Assembly (NCBI RefSeq): GCF_002284535.1 | Contig: NZ_NPKH01000023.1 | Coordinates: 217,767-281,766 of the forward strand | Length of the DNA: 64,000 bases | Origin: Mesorhizobium wenxiniae | GTDB taxonomy: Bacteria > Pseudomonadota > Alphaproteobacteria > Rhizobiales > Rhizobiaceae | Reading direction: 5' to 3' | Shown: in pieces, positions 7,960 to 15,756 of the stretch | How the letters are laid out: every line of letters starts with the position of its first letter | Numbering within the stretch: position 1 is the first letter of the stretch | Translations under genes and position numbers: made by a program | The notes under the pieces: generated by a model | Seen by the model: the letters and a program-made list of their open reading frames with translations, nothing else | Told to the model about the DNA's origin: nothing | Database searches by the model: none

Positions 7960-9639
7960 TCAAATCTCTGCAAGATCGCCCAGCGACTGTATCAGCGGCT
8001 GAATTTCGTTTTCATAATTCTTCCAGCGCTTGACGGACGATTTGTAAATCGGCTGACGAACCTGCCAGCGACTGGGCGTGTTGACCGAACCATCCCTATC
8101 GAAAAAGCGCAGGCAGGCGTCATCCCAAGGCAGCCCGAGATAATCTATGAGGCGGCGTGACTGCGCTTCCTGGTCCTCGACCAGCGTTTCGTAGCGATTT
8201 TCGAAGATAAGGCCTGGAAAAACCTTGTTCCAATGCTGCATCAGGCGGTCATACTCGCGATAGTACAGGCCTAGTGTTTTCAGGTCGGTGTTGTAGCTGT
8301 GCCCCTCGCTAAAATTGAGGACAAAGCAGGAGACGCAATTGTCGATGGCGTCACGACGGCAATGAATGATGCGTGCGTTGGGGAAGAGAAGCCCGATAAG
8401 GCCGATCAGTTCAAAATTGTGCGGCATCTTATCCACGACGCGAAGTGCGGCAGGCGCCCGCTCCCGCAAATAGGACAGATGCTCTTCGGCCAGCGTTCTG
8501 GACAGGTCTTCCGTGATCGACATGACTGGCTGGTGCAAATCTCCAGCCGATGATGTCTTCAGACCGATCGCATTCGCGACCCGCCTTAGTTTGCTAAGCT
8601 CCCCTGCACCATGGACATCGGGATGGCTGGCGCAGATCTGCTCCGTGAGCGTCGTTCCCGAGCGGGGCATGCCAACCACGAACACAGGCACTTCGGAAGG
8701 ATTTCCATAGCCGGCCCGGGCGGCCAAAAAGTCCGGCGTGAAGGTTTCAATCATCGAATCGATCCACCGACGATACAAGTCGATGTCGAACTTGTAGCCG
8801 GAGGCCTGTTTCGCCCTGTTGAAATGATCGAATGCCTCATCATAGCGCTTGATGTCGTTTAGCACCTTGCCGGCGGCGAGATGGAGTTGCTGCGCGGCTT
8901 CCGAACCAAGTTTCGGATTACCGAGTTCGCGAAGGATGGATTGGAGCTCCTCTGGCTCCTCGGTGAACTTTCGTGTCTGTACAAGGTCGTTGTAGGCAGC
9001 CGGCACCCCAATACGGCGATCGATCGCTTCTTTCAGATAGTCGGCGGCTTCATCCATACGCCCTAAGCCGCTGAGCGCGCCGGCCAGCCCGGCTCGCACC
9101 TTGGGATGATCGCGGTTGATTTTCAGCGCCTTCTCGTAAAGGGGCAAAGCCATGTCGGGCTTGTCAAACGCCGTGTAGGTGCGGCCCAATGCGCAAAGTG
9201 CTTCGATAAGGCCGGGCTGCAGTTCCAAGGCGTACTGCATATGCCTGATTGCGTGCGAATACTCGCTGACCTTCACATAGGCCTCGCCCAGGCTGAGGTG
9301 GTAGTAGGGGTTTTTAGGTTCCTCGCCGACCGCCCGTGCGAAATATCGCAAGGCCCTCTCATCATCGTAACCCAAGTATACGGTCCCCAAGATGTACAAG
9401 GCGAGCGGATGGTTTGGCGTGCGCGCCAGAACCCGAAGGCATAGGTCCTGAGCCTCGTCGAGCCGCTTGGCCTGCTGAAAGGCATATGCCTGTTTCAGCA
9501 GCGCGTCGTCGGCCTGCGCACGCGACTGGGCGTTTCTTTTCTGCGGGCTCGCTAAAGGCTTCACTATCGGCACGTTCGCTTTCGGCGCGGGTCCGGGCTT
9601 GATGTGCTTTGACCAAGCAGGTGGGAGTCGATTGTTCAT
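7960..9639 (-). CDS. TPR-repeat sulfotransferase-family protein
   Basis: 559-residue protein with an N-terminal array of tetratricopeptide-like helical repeats (about residues 45-280) and a C-terminal sulfotransferase domain. The 5'-phosphosulfate loop is GMPRSGTTL at 323-331, followed by ELSKLRR and, later, the 3'-phosphate-type segment IIHCRRDAIDNCVSC. Such proteins transfer sulfate from PAPS to a protein, glycan or lipid acceptor; the acceptor here is unknown. No signal peptide is visible, so it is probably cytoplasmic. It is divergent from the aminotransferase. No PAPS synthesis genes are nearby. Confidence 0.85.
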   Translation of the reverse strand: MNNRLPPAWSKHIKPGPAPKANVPIVKPLASPQKRNAQSRAQADDALLKQAYAFQQAKRLDEAQDLCLRVLARTPNHPLALYILGTVYLGYDDERALRYFARAVGEEPKNPYYHLSLGEAYVKVSEYSHAIRHMQYALELQPGLIEALCALGRTYTAFDKPDMALPLYEKALKINRDHPKVRAGLAGALSGLGRMDEAADYLKEAIDRRIGVPAAYNDLVQTRKFTEEPEELQSILRELGNPKLGSEAAQQLHLAAGKVLNDIKRYDEAFDHFNRAKQASGYKFDIDLYRRWIDSMIETFTPDFLAARAGYGNPSEVPVFVVGMPRSGTTLTEQICASHPDVHGAGELSKLRRVANAIGLKTSSAGDLHQPVMSITEDLSRTLAEEHLSYLRERAPAALRVVDKMPHNFELIGLIGLLFPNARIIHCRRDAIDNCVSCFVLNFSEGHSYNTDLKTLGLYYREYDRLMQHWNKVFPGLIFENRYETLVEDQEAQSRRLIDYLGLPWDDACLRFFDRDGSVNTPSRWQVRQPIYKSSVKRWKNYENEIQPLIQSLGDLAEI

Positions 9640-9760
9640 AATATCTCGCTAGCAAAAAGAGCGGGGGAAATCCAGCATGCTGGTTGCAGCCAAGGCGGGA
9701 GCTTGCGCGGCCAACTGTGCCGCGCTAGCAAGAAGGCCCCTTTTCGAACGAGCCTTTGCC

Positions 9761-10873
9761 ATGCGCCAGCGCCCTCCCCTCATGTCGATCGTCAGTGCGC
9801 TTCCCTCGACGGTGCCGTTTGTCGGCCCGGAGGCACAGGAACGTGGTCGGGGTCGTGCGTTTCGCGCCCGCATCGGCGCCAATGAGAGCAGCTTTGGCCC
9901 TTCGCCGCGCGTCGTCGCCCGCATGGCCGGCCTCGCCCGCGACATGTGGATGTATTGCGACCCCGACAATCACGATTTGAAGGTAGCTGTCGCTGCGCAT
10001 CTTGGCGTCAGTGCCGAAAACGTGGTGGTCGGCGAAGGCATAGACGGGTTGCTCAGCCTGGTGGCGCGCATGTATGTGGCGCCGGGCGACGCGGTGGTCA
10101 CCTCGCTCGGCGCCTATCCGACCTTCATTTTCCATATTGCCGGCGTCGGCGGCCGGCTGGTCGCGGTTCCTTATGAGAACGATCGGGAAAGCCTCGACGG
10201 CCTATTGGCTGCGGTCGCCAGGGAAAATGCGGCGCTGGTCTACCTGTCCAACCCGGACAATCCGATGGGCAGTTGGTGGGAAGCGGCCGAACTCATCCGC
10301 TTTATCGAAGCCCTGCCGGAGACCACAATGCTGGTGCTCGACGAGGCCTATGGCGAGTTGGGCCCGGCCTCGGCGCTGCCGCCGATCGATGTCGCGCAGC
10401 CGAACGTCATCCGCATGCGCACCTTCTCGAAGGCCTACGGGCTGGCCGGCATACGCTGCGGCTATGCGGTGGCCGAGGCCCAGGTGATCCGCGATTTCGA
10501 GAAGATCCGCAACCATTACGGCGTCAGCCGCATGGCGCAGATCGCCGGCGTGGAGGCGCTTGCCGATCAGGACTATCTCCAAAACGTGGTGGCGCGGGTC
10601 GCTGCCGGCCGCCGGCGAATCGCCGAGATCGCCGAGGCCAACGGGCTGAAGCCGCTGCCCTCTGCGACCAATTTCGTCACCATAGACTGCGGCGGCGACG
10701 GCGCCTTCGCGCTGAACGTGCTGCAGGCGCTGCTGTCGCGCGACGTGTTCATCCGCAAGCCGATGGTGCCGGTGCTCGACCGCTGCATCCGGGTCAGCGT
10801 CGGCCTCGACCATGAGCTCGACATTTTTGCTGAGGAACTTCCGGGCGCGTTGGCGGTGGCACGGGGGAACTGA
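9761..10873 (+). CDS. Pyridoxal-phosphate aminotransferase, histidinol-phosphate aminotransferase-like
   Basis: Fold-type I aminotransferase of the HisC-like class. Evidence: ANESSFGPSP near the N-terminus, the substrate/phosphate segment GEGIDGLL, VYLSNPDNPMG with the conserved Asn, LDEAYGEL, and the PLP lysine in TFSKAYGLAGIRCGYA. The C-terminus VLDRCIRVSVG carries the substrate carboxylate Arg. About 370 residues from ATG 9761; ATG 9782 and an upstream in-frame ATG at 9677 are alternatives, none with a strong ribosome binding site. It is not in a his operon, so it may act on another amino acid or a phosphonate-type substrate. Exact substrate not assignable. Confidence 0.85.
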   Translation: MRQRPPLMSIVSALPSTVPFVGPEAQERGRGRAFRARIGANESSFGPSPRVVARMAGLARDMWMYCDPDNHDLKVAVAAHLGVSAENVVVGEGIDGLLSLVARMYVAPGDAVVTSLGAYPTFIFHIAGVGGRLVAVPYENDRESLDGLLAAVARENAALVYLSNPDNPMGSWWEAAELIRFIEALPETTMLVLDEAYGELGPASALPPIDVAQPNVIRMRTFSKAYGLAGIRCGYAVAEAQVIRDFEKIRNHYGVSRMAQIAGVEALADQDYLQNVVARVAAGRRRIAEIAEANGLKPLPSATNFVTIDCGGDGAFALNVLQALLSRDVFIRKPMVPVLDRCIRVSVGLDHELDIFAEELPGALAVARGN

Positions 10874-10885
10874 AAGGCACTCTTC

Positions 10886-11031
10886 CTTCTTCCCTTGTTT
10901 GTAGGAGAAGGTGGATCGGCGCGTAGCGCTGAGACCGGTGTTGGACGGAGTGCCGGCGGTGCCAAGCTGGAACACCCCTCATCCGACCTCGCTTCGCGAG
11001 GCCACCTTCCTCCCACAAGGGGAGAAGAAAG
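10886..11031. repeat. Imperfect inverted repeat element of about 146 bp
   Basis: Outer arms CTTCTTCCCTTG...GGAGAAGGTGG (10886-10914) and CCACCTTCC...GGAGAAGAAAG (11002-11031) pair imperfectly. The arms resemble those of the larger element at 35300-35482. It fills most of 10874-11133, between the aminotransferase and TetR genes; the rest of that gap is the TetR promoter region. Confidence 0.65.
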
Positions 11032-11092
11032 AGCCGCGCGGCTTGCGCCGTCTCGCCTGCCGGAATGTTCGATTCACACCCCTTGAATTAAT

Positions 11093-11102
11093 TGAACGTT
11101 CA
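11093..11102. promoter_or_regulatory. Candidate TetR operator (TGAACGTTCA)
   Basis: Perfect 10-bp palindrome TGAACGTTCA flanked by AAT/TTT in AT-rich sequence, 31 bp upstream of the TetR start codon at 11134. Its size and symmetry suit a TetR-family dimer and suggest autoregulation and control of the downstream leucine-degradation genes. Confidence 0.5.
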
Positions 11103-11133
11103 TTTTATTATCACGCTTCTCGATCAGGTGACC

Positions 11134-11787
11134 ATGGCGCGCACGACCGGTTCGGACGGGGAAAAGACCGAAGCTGCGGTCCGTGAGGCGGCGGTCAGCC
11201 TGGTCGCGCGTCTTGGCTACGAGGCGATGTCGATGCGCCAGCTGGCCGCCGAGGTCGGCGTGCAGGCGGGGGCGCTCTACCGCTATTTCCCGACCAAGGA
11301 AGACCTCTTGTTCACGCTGATGCGCGAGCACATGGTAGGGTTGATCGAGGCGTGGGAAGCGGCGCGCCCGGCCGCGGCCGATCCGGCGACGCGGCTCGCC
11401 GCCTATGTCAAAAACCACGTCGCCTTCCACATCGAACGCCGCCATTCCACCCATGTCTCGAACATGGAATTGCGCAGCCTTTCGCATGATCGCCTGACGC
11501 AGATCCTGCGCCTGCGCACGAACTATGAAAAGGAGCTGCGCGCCATTCTGCGCGACGGCGCAGAGGCCGGCGACTTCATCGTCGAAGACACAGGTCTGAC
11601 TGCCATGGCGCTGATCCAGATGATGACCGGCGTCATCGTCTGGTTCCGGCCGGGCGAGCGGCTATCGATCTCGGAGGTAACCGCCACATATCTTTCAATG
11701 ACGATGCGCCTGGTTGGAGCAAAGGCCCACGGCGCGACAAAGACCTACAGCGTCGCAGCCCCTTCCGGCGAGCAAAGGACGTTGTAG
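11134..11787 (+). CDS. TetR/AcrR-family transcriptional regulator of the leucine-degradation genes
   Basis: N-terminal TetR helix-turn-helix (VREAAVSLVARLGYEAMSMRQLAAEVGV followed by GALYRYFPTKEDLL), then an all-helical ligand domain of about 150 residues. I chose ATG at 11134 (MARTTG), preceded by AGGTGACC; the longer in-frame start at 11092 would begin inside the candidate operator. It sits 72 bp before isovaleryl-CoA dehydrogenase on the same strand, so it is probably a ligand-responsive repressor of the liu operon, sensing an acyl-CoA. TetR regulators of this pathway are known in other proteobacteria; orthology is not shown here. The last codons and stop appear to derive from an interspersed repeat. 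Confidence 0.88.
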   Translation: MARTTGSDGEKTEAAVREAAVSLVARLGYEAMSMRQLAAEVGVQAGALYRYFPTKEDLLFTLMREHMVGLIEAWEAARPAAADPATRLAAYVKNHVAFHIERRHSTHVSNMELRSLSHDRLTQILRLRTNYEKELRAILRDGAEAGDFIVEDTGLTAMALIQMMTGVIVWFRPGERLSISEVTATYLSMTMRLVGAKAHGATKTYSVAAPSGEQRTL

Positions 11788-11846
11788 CATTTTGGTTTTG
11801 CGCATGATCTACCGCGAAAATCGAATTCGATTTCGGGGTCATGCGC
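11772..11846. repeat. Truncated composite interspersed repeat overlapping the TetR stop codon
   Basis: GCAAAGGACG.TGTAGCA.TTT followed by GCGCATGATC...GGGGTCATGCGC matches, in the opposite orientation, the composite at 2315-2419. The full palindrome part is 11800-11846. The first part encodes the final Gln-Arg-Thr-Leu and the TAG stop of the TetR gene. It ends 13 bp before the isovaleryl-CoA dehydrogenase start. Confidence 0.8.
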
Positions 11847-11859
11847 CGGGAGGAACGGC

Positions 11860-13023
11860 ATGTACACGCACACACTTAACTTCGGGCTTGACGAAGACAT
11901 CGAGGCGTTGCGCGACCTGGTGCGGCGCTTCGCCCGGGACAAGATCGCGCCGATCGCCGCCGAGATCGACCGTTCGAACGAATTTCCGGCGCATCTGTGG
12001 GCCGAGCTCGGCGGGCTCGGGCTGCTCGGCATCACCGCCGATCCGGATTTCGGCGGCACCGGCATGGGCTATCTCGCTCATGTTGTCGCTATGGAAGAGA
12101 TTTCCCGCGCCTCGGCCTCGGTCGGCCTCTCCTACGGCGCCCATTCCAACCTCTGCGTCAACCAGATCAATCGCTGGGCGACGCCGGCGCAGAAGGAGAA
12201 ACATCTGCCCGCTCTATGCACCGGCGAAAAGGTCGGCGCGCTGGCAATGTCGGAATCCGGCGCCGGCTCCGACGTCGTATCGCTCAAACTGCGCGCCGAA
12301 AAGCGCAACGACCGCTACGTTCTCAACGGCACCAAGATGTGGATCACCAACGGCCCGGATGCCGAAACACTGGTCGTCTACGCCAAGACCGATCCGGAGC
12401 TCCATTCGCGCGGCATCACCGCGTTTATCGTCGAAAAATCGATGGCCGGGTTTTCCGTCGCGCAAAAGCTCGACAAGCTCGGCATGCGCGGCTCGAACAC
12501 CGGCGAACTTGTGTTTGAGAATGTCGAAGTGCCGTTCGGCAACGTGCTTCACGAGGAAGGGCGCGGTGTCGAGGTGCTGATGTCGGGCCTCGATTACGAG
12601 CGCACGGTGCTCGCCGGCGGCCCGCTCGGGTTGATGACGGCGTGTCTCGATGTGGCGATCCCCTATGTGCACGAGCGCAAGCAGTTCGGTCAGCCGATCG
12701 GCGAGTTCCAGCTGGTGCAGGGCAAACTCGCCGACATGTATACGGCGATGAATGCCGCGCGCGCCTATGTCTATGCCGTCGCCGCCGCTTGCGACCGCGG
12801 CCAGACGAGCCGCAAGGACGCCGCCGCTTGCGTGCTGTTCGCTGCCGAGAAGGCGACGCAGATGGCGCTCGACGCCATTCAGTTGCTGGGCGGCAACGGC
12901 TACATCAATGACTATCCGACCGGCCGGCTTCTGCGCGACGCCAAGCTTTATGAGATCGGCGCCGGCACCAGCGAAATCCGCCGCTGGCTGATCGGGCGCG
13001 AAATCATGGCGGAGGGGGTATAA
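11860..13023 (+). CDS. ivd: Isovaleryl-CoA dehydrogenase
   Basis: FAD-dependent acyl-CoA dehydrogenase oxidising isovaleryl-CoA to 3-methylcrotonyl-CoA in leucine breakdown; electrons go to ETF and then to ETF-ubiquinone oxidoreductase (a candidate is at 24754-26433). Family signatures are [20 protein letters not shown] and the C-terminal [19 protein letters not shown]. In isovaleryl-CoA dehydrogenases the catalytic glutamate lies in the GLDYER segment (here E247) while the usual C-terminal position holds glycine (IGAGTSE); both are seen, which separates it from short-chain acyl-CoA dehydrogenases. GGGAGG lies just before the start. mccB begins 1 bp after its stop. Confidence 0.95.
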   Translation: MYTHTLNFGLDEDIEALRDLVRRFARDKIAPIAAEIDRSNEFPAHLWAELGGLGLLGITADPDFGGTGMGYLAHVVAMEEISRASASVGLSYGAHSNLCVNQINRWATPAQKEKHLPALCTGEKVGALAMSESGAGSDVVSLKLRAEKRNDRYVLNGTKMWITNGPDAETLVVYAKTDPELHSRGITAFIVEKSMAGFSVAQKLDKLGMRGSNTGELVFENVEVPFGNVLHEEGRGVEVLMSGLDYERTVLAGGPLGLMTACLDVAIPYVHERKQFGQPIGEFQLVQGKLADMYTAMNAARAYVYAVAAACDRGQTSRKDAAACVLFAAEKATQMALDAIQLLGGNGYINDYPTGRLLRDAKLYEIGAGTSEIRRWLIGREIMAEGV

Positions 13024-13024
13024 G

Positions 13025-14632
13025 ATGGCTACGCTCCAGTCCCAGATCTCGCCAGCATCCGACACGTTCCGCGCCAATGCCGAGCGCATGCGGGCGTTGG
13101 TCGCCGACATTGCGGAAAAGGCGGCAACCGTCGAGCGTGGCGGCTCGGAGGAAGCGCGTGAACGGCACCAGAGCCGCGGCAAGCTTTTGCCGCGCGAACG
13201 CCTGGCCCAACTGCTCGACACCGGCTCGCCCTTCCTCGAAATCGGCCAGTTCGCGGCGTGGTCGATGTATGGCGAAGACATCTCATCGGCCGGCATCATC
13301 GCCGGCATCGGCCGCGTCGAACGCACCGAAGTCATGGTCGTCGTGAACGACGCCACGGTGAAGGGCGGCACCTATTATCCGCTGACCGTAAAGAAGCATT
13401 TGCGCGCACAGGAAATCGCGCTGCAGAACAAATTGCCTTGCGTCTATCTGGTCGACAGCGGCGGCGCCAATCTGCCAAACCAGGACGAGGTGTTTCCCGA
13501 CCGCGACCATTTCGGCCGCATCTTCTACAACCAGGCCAACATGTCGGCTTCAGGCATACCGCAGATCGCCTGCGTCATGGGCTCGTGCACGGCGGGCGGC
13601 GCCTATGTGCCAGCGATGTCGGACGAGACAATCATGGTGCGCAACCAGGCGACCATCTTCCTCGGCGGTCCGCCGCTGGTGAAGGCCGCTACCGGCGAGG
13701 ATGTCAGCGCGGAGGAACTGGGCGGCGCCGATGTGCACACGCGGCTTTCCGGCGTTGCCGACCATTATGCGCTGGACGACGAGCACGCGCTGGCGATCGC
13801 CCGCCGCATCGTCAAGAACCTGAATCGAAAGAAGGAGATCGGGCTGGCACTTCGCGATCCGATTCCGCCGCTTCATGCAGCCGATGAGCTCTACGGCATT
13901 GTGCCGACCGATCTGCGCCAGCCCTATGATGTGCGTGAAGTGATCGCGCGCCTCGTCGACGGCTCCGAGTTCGACGAGTTCAAGCAGAATTACGGCACCA
14001 CGCTGGTCACCGGCTTTGCCCATCTCAACGGCATGCCGGTCGGCATCATCGCCAACAACGGCGTGCTGTTCTCCGAAAGCGCCCTCAAGGGCGCGCATTT
14101 CATCGAGCTGTGCTGCCAGCGCAAGATCCCGCTGATCTTCCTGCAAAACATCACCGGTTTCATGGTGGGGCGAAAGTACGAGGCCGGCGGCATCGCCAAG
14201 GACGGCGCCAAGCTGGTGATGGCCGTCGCCACGGCGCGCGTGCCGAAGGTGACCATCATCATCGGCGGCTCGTTCGGCGCCGGCAATTACGGCATGTGCG
14301 GACGCGCCTATTCGCCCCGCTTCCTGTGGATGTGGCCGAATGCCCGCATTTCGGTAATGGGCGGCGAGCAGGCGGCCACCGTGCTGGCCGTCGTCAAGCG
14401 CGAGGGGATCGAGCGCAAAGGCGGAGAATGGAGCGCAGAGGAAGAGGCAAAATTCAAGAAGCCGATCCTGATGAAATACGAGCACGAAGGCCACCCGCTC
14501 TACTCCTCCGCCCGGCTCTGGGACGACGGCATCATCGACCCGGCCAAGACGCGCGAGGTGCTGGCGCTCAGCCTATCGGCGGCGCTGAACGCCGGGATCG
14601 AGGAGACAAAGTTCGGCGTGTTCAGGATGTGA
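13025..14632 (+). CDS. mccB: Methylcrotonyl-CoA carboxylase beta (carboxyltransferase) subunit
   Basis: Transfers carboxyl from biotin to 3-methylcrotonyl-CoA, giving 3-methylglutaconyl-CoA. 535 residues with the two crotonase-like halves of biotin-dependent carboxyltransferases: [17 protein letters not shown] at the start, [53 protein letters not shown], and in the second half [29 protein letters not shown] and [15 protein letters not shown]. This is the MccB rather than PccB pattern. It is tightly packed between ivd and the macro-domain gene (1 bp gaps on both sides), so the three are surely one transcript. Confidence 0.95.
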   Translation: MATLQSQISPASDTFRANAERMRALVADIAEKAATVERGGSEEARERHQSRGKLLPRERLAQLLDTGSPFLEIGQFAAWSMYGEDISSAGIIAGIGRVERTEVMVVVNDATVKGGTYYPLTVKKHLRAQEIALQNKLPCVYLVDSGGANLPNQDEVFPDRDHFGRIFYNQANMSASGIPQIACVMGSCTAGGAYVPAMSDETIMVRNQATIFLGGPPLVKAATGEDVSAEELGGADVHTRLSGVADHYALDDEHALAIARRIVKNLNRKKEIGLALRDPIPPLHAADELYGIVPTDLRQPYDVREVIARLVDGSEFDEFKQNYGTTLVTGFAHLNGMPVGIIANNGVLFSESALKGAHFIELCCQRKIPLIFLQNITGFMVGRKYEAGGIAKDGAKLVMAVATARVPKVTIIIGGSFGAGNYGMCGRAYSPRFLWMWPNARISVMGGEQAATVLAVVKREGIERKGGEWSAEEEAKFKKPILMKYEHEGHPLYSSARLWDDGIIDPAKTREVLALSLSAALNAGIEETKFGVFRM

Positions 14633-14633
14633 G

Positions 14634-15176
14634 ATGAGCGAAATCGACCACAGAATTCGCGTTCATACCGGCGACATCACCAAGCTGGCTGTCGATGCCA
14701 TCGTCAATGCCGCCAACACCTCGCTCTTAGGCGGCGGAGGCGTCGACGGCGCCATTCACCGGACGGCCGGGCCTGAACTTCTGACTGAATGCCGGATGCT
14801 AAATGGCTGCAAGGTCGGCGACGCAAAACTCACCAAGGGCTACAGGCTGCCGGCACGCTACATCATCCACACGGTCGGCCCGGTCTGGCAAGGCGGCGAC
14901 AAGGGCGAAGCCGAGCTGCTCGCCTCCTGCTACCGCCGGTCGCTCGAAATCGCCGCCGCCAAGGATTGCCGGACGGTGGCATTTCCGGCGATCTCGACCG
15001 GTGTATACCGATATCCAAAGGACCAGGCGACGCAGATCGCCGTTGGCACGGTGAGCGTCTTCATCGGCCACAACGCGCTTCCGGAAACCGTCACCTTCTG
15101 CTGCTTCGACCAGCAGACGGCAGAACTGTACCGGCAAACCGTTGCTGCCCTGGCGAAGGGTGATCTGCACCGATGA
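14634..15176 (+). CDS. Macro-domain protein, O-acetyl-ADP-ribose deacetylase type
   Basis: A stand-alone MacroD/YmdB-type macro domain of 180 residues. The ADP-ribose pocket is recognisable: [21 protein letters not shown] (N25 and N28 in NAAN), the [10 protein letters not shown] loop (33-41), [16 protein letters not shown], and STGVYRYP. Enzymes of this type hydrolyse O-acetyl-ADP-ribose (the sirtuin by-product) and remove ADP-ribose from acidic residues. It starts 1 bp after the mccB stop, inside the leucine-degradation operon, a position with no obvious textbook reason. I infer a role in clearing O-acyl-ADP-ribose made when a sirtuin removes branched acyl groups. A chance passenger position is possible. 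Confidence 0.9.
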   Translation: MSEIDHRIRVHTGDITKLAVDAIVNAANTSLLGGGGVDGAIHRTAGPELLTECRMLNGCKVGDAKLTKGYRLPARYIIHTVGPVWQGGDKGEAELLASCYRRSLEIAAAKDCRTVAFPAISTGVYRYPKDQATQIAVGTVSVFIGHNALPETVTFCCFDQQTAELYRQTVAALAKGDLHR

Positions 15177-15281
15177 AAAGTACGATCCACATTATTCAGA
15201 CTCATTTTCAACCAGGGTACTGGTCACGCGGAAAGATTGCGGCTATTGCTCTTTGCAAATACCAATGGGGATTGGGCGAAG

Positions 15282-15659
15282 ATGAGACTGCAACTTTTTC
15301 AGAAAACAACTGTATCTATACTTGCGGGGTTGCTTATATTAGCGGCGCCAGGCGTTGGCACAGCGGAATCGCTGGCGGGAAGCAAAGGCGACCGCCGTTT
15401 CGCAGTCCATTTTCCGCCAGGTTCGACGGGAGACTGCCCGAAGGCCTACAAAGCCTATGTTGCAGCCAGCGGGCATTCCGCTTATGCCACGAGCTTTTAT
15501 TCGCGCGTGGTCGACCTCTATATCATCTGTGGCTCAAGACTCAATGCGCCGTCCCAGAAGGCTGCGGAAGAGATGGCGCTGCGCAACTGCCAGTCCGGCT
15601 TGACGAGGTGGAAGGTCAAGACCGCCAGCGGCGGCTGCGCGATCGCGGCGTCGAAGTAG
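15282..15659 (+). CDS. Small secreted four-cysteine protein of unknown function
   Basis: 125 residues with a clear Sec signal peptide (FQKTTVSILAGLLILAAPGVGTAES). The mature part of about 97 residues has cysteines at 52, 83, 103 and 119, enough for two disulfides, and a central GHSAYATSFYSR segment followed by a helix rich in Ala/Glu. I do not recognise the family; the pattern is loosely like small periplasmic DUF4189-type domains. I chose ATG at 15282, where the signal peptide begins; an upstream ATG at 15237 would put 15 polar residues before it. It lies between the macro-domain gene and mccA on the operon strand. Confidence 0.7.
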   Translation: MRLQLFQKTTVSILAGLLILAAPGVGTAESLAGSKGDRRFAVHFPPGSTGDCPKAYKAYVAASGHSAYATSFYSRVVDLYIICGSRLNAPSQKAAEEMALRNCQSGLTRWKVKTASGGCAIAASK

Positions 15660-15756
15660 GCGCTGCTTCCGCAAGGACAGGCTGGCGGGCAGGACAGAGG
15701 GGGGTGTTCAAGCGCCCTGCCCCCCGCGGGGTTGGAACCTTACTCGCGGAGGTCCC

